Source of the DNA: Pampus argenteus
Taxonomy: Eukaryota; Chordata; Actinopteri; Scombriformes; Stromateidae
DNA length: 64,000 nucleotides
NCBI GenBank assembly: GCA_036937835.1
Contig: CM072876.1
Location: 13,470,501 to 13,534,500, forward strand
Reading direction: 5' to 3'
Shown: in pieces, positions 23,551 to 35,391 of the stretch
How positions within the stretch are numbered: position 1 is the first letter of the stretch
Layout: every line of letters begins with the position of its first letter
Position numbers and translations under genes: made by a program
Notes under the pieces: generated by a model
What the model was told of the DNA's origin: nothing
What the model saw: the letters and a program-made list of their open reading frames with translations, nothing else
Databases searched by the model: none

Positions 23551-26351
23551 TTGCTTAGTTGATGAAAGGAAAACATGACACAAGCATGAGTCAACTATAA
23601 ATCAAACCTCTGTCTTCCATCCTATCATACTGTATCTCACACTCATAGGATGTTACTTTGCATGAACAAATGGGAACCAACTCAGGAAGTCACATAATAA
23701 TAAGTGCATCCTGATACCGGCATAAATTTTAACACTGCTTATCCATTAACAAAACTATTTCATTCTTGGCTGTTGTTTTTCTGGTCGGGGAAAAAAAAGT
23801 CTGCCTGGTGCTCAGAAAATAACACCTAGTTTTTGCTTCTATGACCCACATATTTGGAAAACATGTAATGAAAGTCAACCTTCAAACTTCAGCAATGACA
23901 CATACTATAACTGTGTGGACAACCTTCTGCTCAATGAGTTTGCTGCATTGCTGACTTAGACTTAGCAAGGCCACACTCTCACAGGAACTTAGTCTATTAG
24001 TCACGCTCTGTTAATATTACTAGTTAATGATTGTGAACATCAGTCTGTGGGACACAGGAGAGTTAAAAATGAAAGCAAATATTCCAGTTTTAACAGGGTC
24101 GTTTCAGAGTTCATAAGAAAATCCAGAAATATTCATTCATATGAATGTAATAGAGTTAGAGCTTCAAAAACAACTGCATAATCCATCAAGCCTGTCTGGG
24201 GAAGTACATGGAGCTGCGGTTCTGACCAACACTGACAGACAAGGCCGATCAGACAACGGATTAAAAGGATCCAAACAAAGCTCTGTCTACAATTCACTGA
24301 ATGCACTCAGAGGAGAAAGTAAGGTTGGAGAAATCAGAAGAGTTGACAGAAATGGGAAGGGCATGTAGGACTTTGGAGAGCAGAGAGAAAAACAGAAAGG
24401 ATGAAAAAGAGGAGGGCAAAACAGGTCAGAGCTGGTAAAGCCATAGTGTTGGCTAAGACAGCCCATGCCTAAGGCAAAACACAAGCTTCTCCAGATACTT
24501 TTACACAAACTCCTAATGCTAGGTGCTTTAAAACTAACACATATCAACTAACATACTAAAAATTTCTGATCTGTGAGCTCATTTATTCTTTGTAACAACA
24601 GAGGTCTGAAGGCTCCCAAGATGACTCTGTGTTTGCAACACATTATCAAACATATTTAAGTTTCTCAATTTCAAATTACCATTGGTTTAGGGATTAGTCT
24701 ATTAAAGTCAGATATCAAAGTCAAAATTTTAATCTACAAAAATAAAATATCTAAACAATAACTGACCAATGATTTCCCCACTACGATATTCCAGCCATTA
24801 TCCTTGGCTATAAATCAATACACACTATGACAAAAAAAATGCTGTGAATAAGAAGAATGTGTACTTTGGCAAGATGTTTTAGGAGACAGCTTGACAACAT
24901 AAATCATGCTGTGGCATACTGGAGTCAGACAGAGCATTAGCTCAAGTTGCAGATCATAAAACAGACAATGTCCAGATGTCTGGCCGGGCGCACAAGAACG
25001 CAGAAGAGGATTTAAGGAGATACTTCTCTCTTCAGTCAGCTACTGATGTTCATCACACCTCCCAGTTGAGAACCAAATCCTTATTGGGAACCACACTGGA
25101 GACACCACAGAGTTCAAAGAGATTTGACCTCGACTCCTTTCTAAATTTGTTCTTAAAAGGATAAGAATGGTCTATATTTGTCTTACTGCTAATAAATTTA
25201 ATACTTTACAGCTTCTCTGCCCTGTCTGTGGCACTTGGCGTCAAGCCCAGTCATTCCTACTGAAGACGCAGGTCCTTGAAAACGAGTCACAAATACAGAG
25301 TTTCTTTTTCTTTTTAAGTAAGAACAGCTTAACACAGTGAATGAGTATTTGAACACCAGAACGCTGTATGTATGAAACAAATACAGAGCCCATGTTCATC
25401 ATAATAAAGAAACACCTCATCTAGTGCAATGGTGTCACTCATTAATGTTTTTTTTAATAATTTCTGGCACTGATGAATACGCTACACCAGGTTACACAGT
25501 TAATTAGTAGAATAAAATTATTGTTAATTCTGAGCTTTTAATAGGATTTGTGAAATACAGAATATCACCACGTTTAACCTGTATAAATAAATAATTTAAG
25601 AAGCTGTCAAACTGTAACTTCTTTATACAGACATGAAGAGATTTTAGTATCAGTCAGTTGAAGATGTACATTTTGCAGTGTTTGACTCATTTTAAGACCC
25701 TACTCAATGCTTGACATGCTGGCCTAGGGTGTGTCATAATTTTACTGTATGAATCTTTTCATAAGAACGCTGTCACAGACTCTGAGGAACAAAGGATGGA
25801 TGACATTAGACACTGGAAATAACCTTCCTCACAGTGACACCCTTTTTCTTGTGCTGGTCAAATCATGGAGACTGATGAAAGCCTGTACTTGTTTCAATAC
25901 AGACAAGGGGGAATTAATGTAACTATAAGCTATTATATTCTTTCACAAAGAATTCAACTGATATGAATCAGACCAGGCCAAAATAAGCTTGAAAAATTGC
26001 AAATGTAACTAATTACTTCTTAAGAGACAAATGCAAGTGTACCACATGTTCCATTAGGTTTTCACTTCCTATCTTGTCGAGAGGCATTTAACCTGGGAGA
26101 ATAATTAGCACCTTTTAAGTACTTCTTATGCAACCCACTCTACCTAAGCCTGGGCTCTAATCCTCAGATAGCAATGCTTTACAAATGCCAAGACTGTGAA
26201 AGGAAAAAACTGCACTGAAGTAAAATCAACACCTTTTTTTAATGGGCCATAAAAATACCAACTTCACACCCCATAGTAAAAAAAAATACCCCACGTTGCA
26301 TGAGTCAACGAAGAGTGGAGTAGGCCATTATACACAGAGGGAGTGAAGAAG

Positions 26352-27006
26352 TATACACACTCACCAGCCATTATTATTAGGTACACCTGTTCAATGCATT
26401 TATGCATGTAGACATGCTCAAGATGAAGATGAAGAAGAAAAGTGATTTAAGTGACTTTGAACATGGTACGGCTGTTTGGTGCCAGGCAGGCTGATTTGAG
26501 TATTTCAGGAACTGCTGATTTACTGGGATTTTCACGCACTGCCGTCTCTAGGGTTTACAGAGAATGGTCCATTATAGAAAACATCTAGTGAGCGGCAGGT
26601 CTCTGGGCGAAAAATTAGGAGAATGGCCAGACTGGTTTGAGCTAATAGAAAGGCAACAATAACTCAACTACTCATTAGAAACGAGGTATGCAGGAGAACA
26701 TCTCTGAACATACAACACACTGATCCTTAAAGCAGATGGGCTACAGTGGCAGAAGACCACACAGCTAAGAACAAGGAAACTGCAGCTACAATTTGCACAG
26801 GCTCACCAAAATTGGACAATAGAAGATTGGAAAAATACTGCCTGGTCTGATAAGTCTCAATTTCTGCTAAAGTATTCAGATGATAGTGTCAGAAATTGGT
26901 GTAAACAACATGAAAGCATGGATGCATCCTGCCTTGTAGCAACGGTTCAGGCTGGTGGTGGCGGTTTAATGGTGTGAGGGAGATTTTCTTGGCCCACTTT
27001 GGGCCT
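26352..27006 (+). mobile_element. Decayed, 3'-truncated Tc1/mariner transposon
   Basis: It starts with an inverted-terminal-like sequence (CACTCACCAGCCA, then TTAGGTACACCTGTTC) and continues with a recognisable Tc1-type transposase reading: a DLSDFEH motif near 26440, the helix-turn-helix part with VYREWS near 26550, and a W-S-D motif at 26843-26851 whose Asp is the first catalytic residue of the DD34E triad. The Glu normally following that Asp is Lys here. Small internal deletions near 26470, 26610 and 26765 break the frame. Homology stops near 27006, so the second Asp, the catalytic Glu and the right terminal repeat are missing. It is an inactive fossil inserted antisense to sipa1l1. Confidence 0.85.
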
Positions 27007-27769
27007 CAGAGAACTTACAGAAACTCATCGTGCATCAAATCCTCTGTGGATTTTATTTCAGCATAAGCAGCTTTGTTCTTTTGCCACCTATCCTCACTTA
27101 CTGCTCATTTTAAACCTGCCTTCATTGTCTTGGCCACAGTTCTCTATCAAGTCTCAGCTGCCTCTTTTTCACATTCCTCTGTCATAGAGACATAATAAGG
27201 CTCAGTTTTCCTCTTCAACCGCTTTAGAAAACAGGGATGCAGGCTGGCAGAGCTGCTGGACCAAATCTATTTGTCAGTTACACCTTCTTTAGAGCGGAGT
27301 CTGGATTAGGCCTGTTTTTAACTGCTGTTACTATTCAGTGAAACCTGGCATGTGCCTTTGCTTGCAATGATGGCCAGTGAGCTTTGACGGGCCAAACTAT
27401 TTGTAAAGTTCCTGACTTGCCAGGAGAAGTTCACCCAACGGCCACAAAGGCATCCGACTTACTATCATCAAGGCATTAGTCATCAGAGATGCCTTTATGA
27501 CTGTGTATGTGTGCAACTTTCCACAAATCTACAGAGAACAGTTAAGTGACATTTTAGCCACGTATCACTATTTGCCATCAAGCCAAAGAGACAGAATTAA
27601 AGACAGAGGACAAGAAGGAAAAAAAATGAAAAATGAGAAAGTCTGTGTGACTGAAAAAGCCTGGGAATCATCTGTGCACAGGGGGGGAATTGAGAAAATT
27701 TGGCAAGAAAGAAAAGCATGACCAGAGCAGCAGATCCTCTGCTACGAATGTAAATCACACTCGAGCGAG

Positions 27770-27830
27770 CAAGCGAGCAAGCAAGAAAGCGCAAGAAAGC
27801 GCAAGAGAGAGAGAGAGAGAGAGAGAAAGG
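27770..27830. repeat. GAGC/AAGC and GA-rich low-complexity tract
   Basis: Imperfect GCAAGAAA and GCGAGCAA units run into a GA repeat. Confidence 0.85.
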
Positions 27831-28315
27831 TGAGGTGGAAAGAGGAAGGAAAGAAAATGTGATTCAGAAGAATGGAACGAATCAGGGGTTTTTTTTTTAA
27901 AAAGAGGGTTGAAGGCCAAAGAGAGAGAAAAAAGATAAATTGAGACAGAAAAGATGTTTAAGAAGGAAAAATGTGAGAGTCCCAACTTGAGTTCACAAGT
28001 TCAACTGGAAAAACCTTTCCGTTCTCTCCACTCCCCCCCCCCCTTGTCTCTGTTACCTCTGTACGTCTGCACTTATGCGAGATCAGAAATATCACAAATA
28101 TCAAAGATCCAGGTAGCCAGAGAAGTGTGTGTATGTGTGTGTAAGTGTTTCTGTGTGTGTCTTAAAAAGCCACCCACCCCTCACCTCCTGATACAAAACT
28201 GAGGCAGCATTAACTTTTAATCTTTGTGGTCAAAGCTTCACCTCAGAAAATTTCAACTATTCAGTGCCTTTGTCTCACGATCAGGTTCAGTACCTGCCTC
28301 CACAGTCATGTCAGG

Positions 28316-28345
28316 AGTGTGTGTGTGTGTGTGTGTGTGTGTGTA
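28316..28345. repeat. (GT)15 microsatellite
   Basis: GT tract in sipa1l1 intron 1. Confidence 0.95.
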
Positions 28346-31300
28346 GGTATTTGTGGTGCCTTTTGGGAGAATACGGTGTGGTAAAACCTTGATAATGAAA
28401 GCTATAAATCACTGCTACTACATCCCCAGCCTCAAAGCTCATAAAACTCCAGCCCACAACAGCGTTACAACCAAAACATGCTGCTTTCTTTTGTTGTGTT
28501 ATTCCTTCACTCCATCTTTTCTTCACACTAGAAACAACAGCAGTGGCAGATGTAGCCATGGCACAGCCAAGTCAAGATATAGACTGTGTTTTGTTTTGCT
28601 CCACTACATTTCTTTTGATGTAGCAGACTTTCTTGTAGTCTGTAATCATTTTATATTAATATTTGGTATTTTTCTCCCTTATAGCTAAATATGAATATAT
28701 ATTTTCTTTTCTTGTTAACCTTGTACACATTTACTACACTACTATTAAGACTGTGTACTACAGAGTACATATGTGTACCATCATTCATGTTGCTATGTGA
28801 CCCCAGATATATTTAATAACAATCTGTCAGTCAGACTGCAGACAAGGCCCTCACCTTTGCAAATGAATCTAAATCTGTGCTTCTAAAACAATATGATCTC
28901 ATTTCTGTCTTACTGAAATTGAATCAAATGAAGTATTATCAACATATAATCTGTGAATGCTATCCAGAAAAGCGGGCCAATTTACCAACCACACACATAC
29001 CTGTGGCAAGGAAGTAAAGCTCCTTCGCAAAACGAAGAAAAACTGCTGCTCTAATATTAAGGTAAATGAAAGAGGGAGAGAGAGGAAAGTGTAGCAAACG
29101 CTAACGCTGTTAATCCTGACATCTGAAGACGAGCCCAGTACTTACAGTAATTATCCCAGAGCCTTGTTCATGCTCTTCTCTTTGTTGTGCTGACACTCCG
29201 GAACATTCTGAAAGCATAGTCTCAGGTAGCATCATTAACAGGCAAAGCCACAAACAATGTCTGACAAGTTCTGTGGGCAGAAAGCTCGTGTCAACTGATC
29301 AACTTAACAGCACAAAGTCATCAAATGTAAATTAAGGCATAAACACAATTTCCTGTTTTCCTGCTTGGGTGAGATCTTTGAATGATCATGAGGTTCCACG
29401 ATTAAATTATTGTTAGTCGTAGCTAAACATGGTAACAACAATTCTCCACTAGAGAGGAATTCAAGCTAAAAACACAACCTACCATGTACCATAAGTGAAA
29501 TAAAGCTTAACTGCACTGATTAATTCACAAGTGGAAAACAACTTGTAACACTGCACAGTGGACTAACTTGTCATCAAACATGTCTGTGAAATGCAACACA
29601 TCATATCTACTGAAAATGACAGGAGGAGACCAGATACCTCGCTAGCCAATGAAGTAAAATACTATATACTGTGTGTAGTTATAGTTTGCTAAACCCTGCA
29701 AGCACCATGGGACTACAGAGCAGTGAACCATGCACCATATTAACTGCTGTCCATGTGTGCAGCTTTTATTTCAACCAAACACAAACACACCTGATTTCAG
29801 GAGGCAACTTATCATTTATCAGTAACACATGGCGGTGCATGTTGTAACCATATATATATATACGGCTCTCAAAGAAGCATGGTTGGAGACCACTGAGGTG
29901 GAAAATCTGCACTTGTATCGATTAGACCAAAGCCAACCGAGAGGCAAATGGCTATGAGGCCATCGGGCACAAGACAAGGAGGCAGATTGACAAGTGCAGG
30001 TTTAATGGCCGTGAGAAACAGTGTGCAGGGGTTCCTGGGTAATCGCTGGTATAAGGAATGGGAGGGGAGGAGGACAGGGCCGCAGAAAGCAAGCCCTGTG
30101 ACACTTTGACAGATGTGAGGCTTTGCATCTTCCAAAGGGCACAACAGAGAAAAGGCTTTTGAATAAAAGGCCTACTGCTAAGCTTTCTGTGCAGCGCCCT
30201 CAGACCCACAGCTCACAACCAAAGAAAGGGTCAAGCCGTTGCTTGACTACAGGCATCTGGGGCTTTTCCTGGCAAAACAAAACAATTAAATGCGGGGGCT
30301 GGATCTTCTTGAGCTTCACCTTTCCCTCCTTTTCCCTTGCACTCATTACTCTAAAACCTCTACTGCTAGCACTTCTCTCTACTTTCTGACTTTCCCCCTC
30401 CCTAACATTTTTCATTTCCTTCCTCACTTTCACCTCACTTGGCTTTTTTCCCCCTTTTTCTTTAATCCTTGCCCCATATAAATACCGGCCCCATCTTTAT
30501 CTTCATTTCTCACCTTTGTATCTCTATATAATTTATCAAGCCATCTCACACTATGTTCTAGTTCCTTTATCTGACAGCTGAGCTGCATGGAAGGTTTTGG
30601 GCGCAGAAATACATTGCCAGAGGCAAAATACAAACTTTTGGAAAGGAAACCCAGAATGTGTTGTCAATCTCCACCACGCTCCCATCAGAACCCCTCAGAG
30701 GGGCAAAAAATGGTTTAAGTTTAAACAGATTATTTCTACCCAGTTCTATCCATCCATCAATCACTTTAGTCTGAGGCCTGTCTGGGTTGTCACAGCCTTT
30801 TTTCCTATAATACACATTCACACTAGTAAAATTGTGTCCAGAGTGGTTAACATCTACTTCCAGTGTGTTGCACTGCATCACCATTATCATTACAGAAATC
30901 CGGCTTACCGGTATTTCAACAAATACTTTTTCTTTAATTGACTAAAAATGTTGTACATTTTCATCAATACACCAGGCACAACAGACATATGCTCTATTCA
31001 CTGAGGATACTGGTCTGTGAACCAATATATTTCTAAGCTCGGAGCTTTTTTGGATGTAGCACAACAAAGATGCTATACAACATGCATACAGCGGTATTCA
31101 AAAGTCTCAGTGGGGGCTCATGTCATATAGAAGAGTTTGGTGCAAGAGAACATCTGTTTGTCTGTGTATCTGTCTAGAGTTTAAGCTGAAACACACTTTA
31201 ATTACAGGGGTCTGGGAGGGTAACATGATGAGCTTTTAATGATACTGACTCTGATATGGGCTTTCTAAATAAAGCTTGCAGGGTGGATAGGCTCCTTCCT

Positions 31301-32184
31301 GGAAGACACCTGTAGTGTATTATTCCGTCTTTATGCTTCTCACAGACTCTCCAAAAAGCAACTCACCCGCCGGCTGAGGGATATTAACAGTAACTGAGTT
31401 TTTACAGAAGTTTCCATCCACAATGACTGTGTAACACATTGCCAACATGAGGGGAGAAGACAGTGTGCACAGGAACTAGGGTAAGCTCTCTTTTGCTACA
31501 GCATAAGATTATAAATATTAATATTTCTGAATATTTCTGCTTGATGCATCACTTTACTGAACAGTGGCTTTGGGGATAAGAAAGTGCTACAGGAAGAAGA
31601 TTTGTAAAAAGATTGTAATTACTGCTGTTAGAACCCTGCATTATCATTACACTCCAAGATTTCTGACAACACAACAATTGTGTTGCCAGGGCAACGTTGT
31701 GCCGGAAGAGAGACATTGGTGTTGCCGTTTCATGTTTTGCCCATTTTCACTTTGCCTGGGATACACGCGACTACGTGTGATCAGTCTGTTCATTGACCTT
31801 CCCCTAATCCTGCACCTACTCTGATGAGCACAGGTGGGCACATCATTCAGCCTGGCTGGCACCACTTCACCCATGGGCTAAACAACACGGCACAGCTGGG
31901 TCCATCTGATATTATGTAATGCAGCACCACCCCCGCAGGCCTTGTTCACACCACCCCTCTCCTCCTACTCCGCCTCCCACTAGTGCACCACTGGCTATTT
32001 GCAGGCAGAAGTACACTGTGAGACAAGAGTGCTCCAGTACTGACACAACCTGTGGAAATATTTGTTGAGGATTAAGCTTTGGAAAACTCGCCATTACACC
32101 ATCGATCAACAGTATTAGGTTAGAAGTTTTTTTTCTCTATAGAAAGTAGAACTTACAATTAGAAAAACATTTGTTGTTGTTGTT

Positions 32185-32224
32185 GTTGTGGTGGTTACAG
32201 CTCAGTTGTGGTGGTTACAGCTTA
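32185..32224. repeat. Tandem duplication of a 20-bp unit
   Basis: Two copies of GTTGTGGTGGTTACAGCTYA in direct tandem, differing at one position, next to a TTG repeat (32171-32190). Confidence 0.9.
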
Positions 32225-33275
32225 TATTTGGCTCAACATTGCATGTGTTGGTTTGAATTCCTAAAATGCATAATTAGATTTCAGGGTTGCATCCACCATT
32301 GATCCAACTAGTGACGCTGCTTTTACATCTTAGAAACTAAATTTTGTTACTAAGCAGTACTTGCCAAAAGTGGAATTGCACTCGTTGCCTGGCAACATTA
32401 GCTTATTGAATCTCATACCAGAAAGCAACGAGACCAGTGGTGATTTGAGCTATAACCCTCCAGATACTCCTCTCATCTCAGGTACAGACTGTGGTGTTCA
32501 ACTAAAATCACATTATTCATGTCCTCTGATGTCCCATTATATCTCCACATCTGACTTCTCATAATCATCAACATAAGCCTACGCATAGACACAAACTTGA
32601 CATTATTAATAATTCAATTTGTGGAGAAATATTTTCCTCTTAGGTCAGTTATTTGAGTCCATTTTTTATTTGTGATGGACTGTAGAGTATGACCAGGAGA
32701 AAAGAACAACACATCCTTCAAAGCAGGAGGTCAAATATACAAACAAAATAAGGGAGTCGTTTGATTTCTACCTCTCCATAACTATGGCCGTTTTCCCCAA
32801 GTGCTTTATGAGATGTTAAATGTCTTCAGGCAGTAACTTCATTATAAACAACCCCATGGGCCTTTACTGAAGACGCTTTGCTTCTAAACTAGCCTGCTGT
32901 GATTAGAATGAAGTGTTAGTGCAGTCAACTCCCCTCCTATGCACCCATTTCTTCTTAATGAAAAACAGCAGCTTGCTTTAGCTCACACGTCTCACATCCA
33001 TAAACTACTGATCGAGCTTCTACTTCACAGCTGGAAAGACCCAGCGGAGACATTAGAGACAAGTTGTCAGAACGCCACTGGAATGGATGAAAGTGCTGTG
33101 TGGTAAATTGCCTCGGATGACCATTTAAAGCACTCCAACGCCACTCGAGTGACTGAGTAACAAGGCAGCATCAGTCTGTATATTTATGATAGAGGGAGAT
33201 GCAGAGGAAACAGTTGTGAGAGGACGAGAGCACGGTTTACAAGTGAGTTTTTTTTTGAAATGGCAAATGATAATT

Positions 33276-33430
33276 GGACTGCATTTACTGTATACAGCGT
33301 TTTCACCCAAAGTGCTTTACAATTTGTAGTCGTTCACACACCAACGGCAGCAAGCTACAAAGCAAGGTAAAGACACTTTGACATGTGAATAGTAGGAGCT
33401 GGAGATCAAACTTCCTGCTGATTAGTGGAT
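33276..33430. repeat. Dispersed teleost repeat fragment
   Basis: Begins GGACTGCATTTA, continues with a CAAAGTGCTTTACAATTTG block and a CACACACCAACGGCAGCAAG block, and ends near a GGAGATCAAAC block. This order is familiar from abundant teleost repeats. Its 5' portion is the reverse complement, with divergence, of the fragment at 19627-19684. Confidence 0.55.
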
Positions 33431-34595
33431 AGCTCGCAAATTTGGACTTGAATTTCAACAATATATTAACTCTTAACAGTTTAAAGTATGATTAAATGTA
33501 TAATAAACAACTGAACAAAACTCAGTAGAGACTCACTAGCTGGACATTGTCTGTCCTCTGTTTAGGAGCTGCTGAGATTTTAACTACAATGAAAATAGCT
33601 GGTCCACCTTAAATATCAGTCCACCATAAGTGAGCCTGACAAGCTTATGCTCCATCACAAGAGGCTAACCCATTGTCACTAAATTCCCAACTAACCCCTT
33701 CACTTTAATCGGTAGGTGGCAAGCAAGACATGGGAACCTGGCTTGGGTCTTGAGCAGCTGCAGCATTTATTCACCAACAAACAGTAAACTGTACACACAC
33801 TGCACTGCTGCTGTTAGCTTCATACTGTCTGCTGAGAGATTTCCCATCAGCTATCTGATAAAAAGCTCACCTTCTAATCTATAGATGGTTAGGACTGTAT
33901 TCACAAACTGACAGTTAGTTTCTCTGCAACAACATACCCCAGTGTGTGTAGCCCAACACTTGAAATCCCGCTTGTCCAAATAATCATTAACTAGTTCAGC
34001 CCTGGGTAAATATTTTAAGAACCTTTGTAAACTAGAATGTAAATACACACCTCACAGATGGGGACATAAACACACACACACGTACACAATGTAAGCAGAT
34101 TTCATTGTCCTTCAGCATGTTGAGCTTAGATGAAGTTGAAAACGATGAGGTCATCCCTATTTTGAACACAAAGCATTCTCACACATTCTACTACATGCCA
34201 TTGTACACGCGGCTCAGCTAAAAGCACGATGGGATGAACCGCAGGGGAAAAGACTGATGCACTTTTTCCAAATGTCTGAGACAAAGCCATGAAATCTGAA
34301 ATCTATTAAATCCAAGAATGGATTCCTCACTCTGCCTTGCAAGGCCGTCACCTTACATGCCAAAACTCCCCGTTTGGATGAGCAAAGCGAGTAGAAAGGT
34401 TGCAGTGAGCACTACAGATCATGACGGGCCACTTTCCTGTTTTGGTTTCTGCTTCTCCCACCTGCAAGCCAGATGTTGTAAGTCTACGCATTGTGACCCA
34501 ATTTTTCTGGTTTAGAAGAATTTTGCCTACATTTGTCTACAGTCCTGTCTTCTAACTTTGTCCCATGCCTGCTTGTGAAGTAGGCACAATTAGTG

Positions 34596-34880
34596 CTTAA
34601 CATAGCTGATTAATCAATTAATCGATCAATCAACAGAAAATGCATCAACAACTTTGATAATATATTACTCATTTATCAAGCGTAAATGCCAAATACTGTC
34701 TGGTTTGGGTTTCTAGTCCATTTGGATTTGTTGCTTGTCCTTGTTTTATATCATCGTAAAGAGTTCTAAAGCTATTGTTTCGACGAAAACATGCAAAATA
34801 AAGACATCATCTTGGAACATTTTTAGAAATCTTTACAATACATAAAAATGGAAAAGACAAAATAATGCAGCCCTAATCAT
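34596..34880. repeat. Dispersed teleost repeat (copy B), AT-rich termini
   Basis: Begins with GATTAATCAATTAATCGATC-type sequence, contains a CGTAAATGCCAAATACTGTC block, a TTGTTTTATATCATCGTAAA block and a GACATCATCTTGG block, and ends in AATGCAGCCCTAATC. This order matches a widespread non-autonomous teleost repeat. Copy A at 155-308 is a related fragment. Internal deletions are likely. Confidence 0.65.
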
Positions 34881-35373
34881 GATTGTTTGAAAATGAGCAA
34901 GAGACAGTGAAGAATTCACTGCTGTCAGCATTATCTCTGGCTTTGTGTCAGTATGAGGATCTGTGAAGCATGAAGACTGTTGACGGTTCAGCCAAAAGCT
35001 GCTGCTGCTGCCTTCAGTAAATCAAGATGGATTCATGTGTTTACCACCTCTGGCACAATCAAAGACCTCCTTGGAATCCAAAAAATCCAAGCAACATGTC
35101 TGTTGTTATGGGGATATTTCTCCTTGGCACAATGAGTGTGTGCCGATGCCTTCATTCAACTTATTTTAGTGAGACAAAGATGCCCTGATGTTAGTTGGAC
35201 CTGTACCGAAAACATAACATAATAACGAACTCTTAAATCCACATCCAAGCTGTAAAATAAGTCTTTGTACCAGTGTCAGCTAAATAATAGCATGTCACGG
35301 CATGTCAGTATCGTTTAAAGCAGATCTGGGAAAAAAATAAGAAACCCATCTTGTAAACTCTAAATAGACTAAA

Positions 35374-35391
35374 TAATAATAATAATAATGT
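35374..35391. repeat. (AAT)6 microsatellite
   Basis: Short AAT trinucleotide run in sipa1l1 intron 1. Confidence 0.9.

Noticed and set aside
24976..25164. 62-codon plus-strand ORF in the sipa1l1 intron
   Set aside because: Peptide-like appearance but no family match, no splice context and antisense to the host gene.
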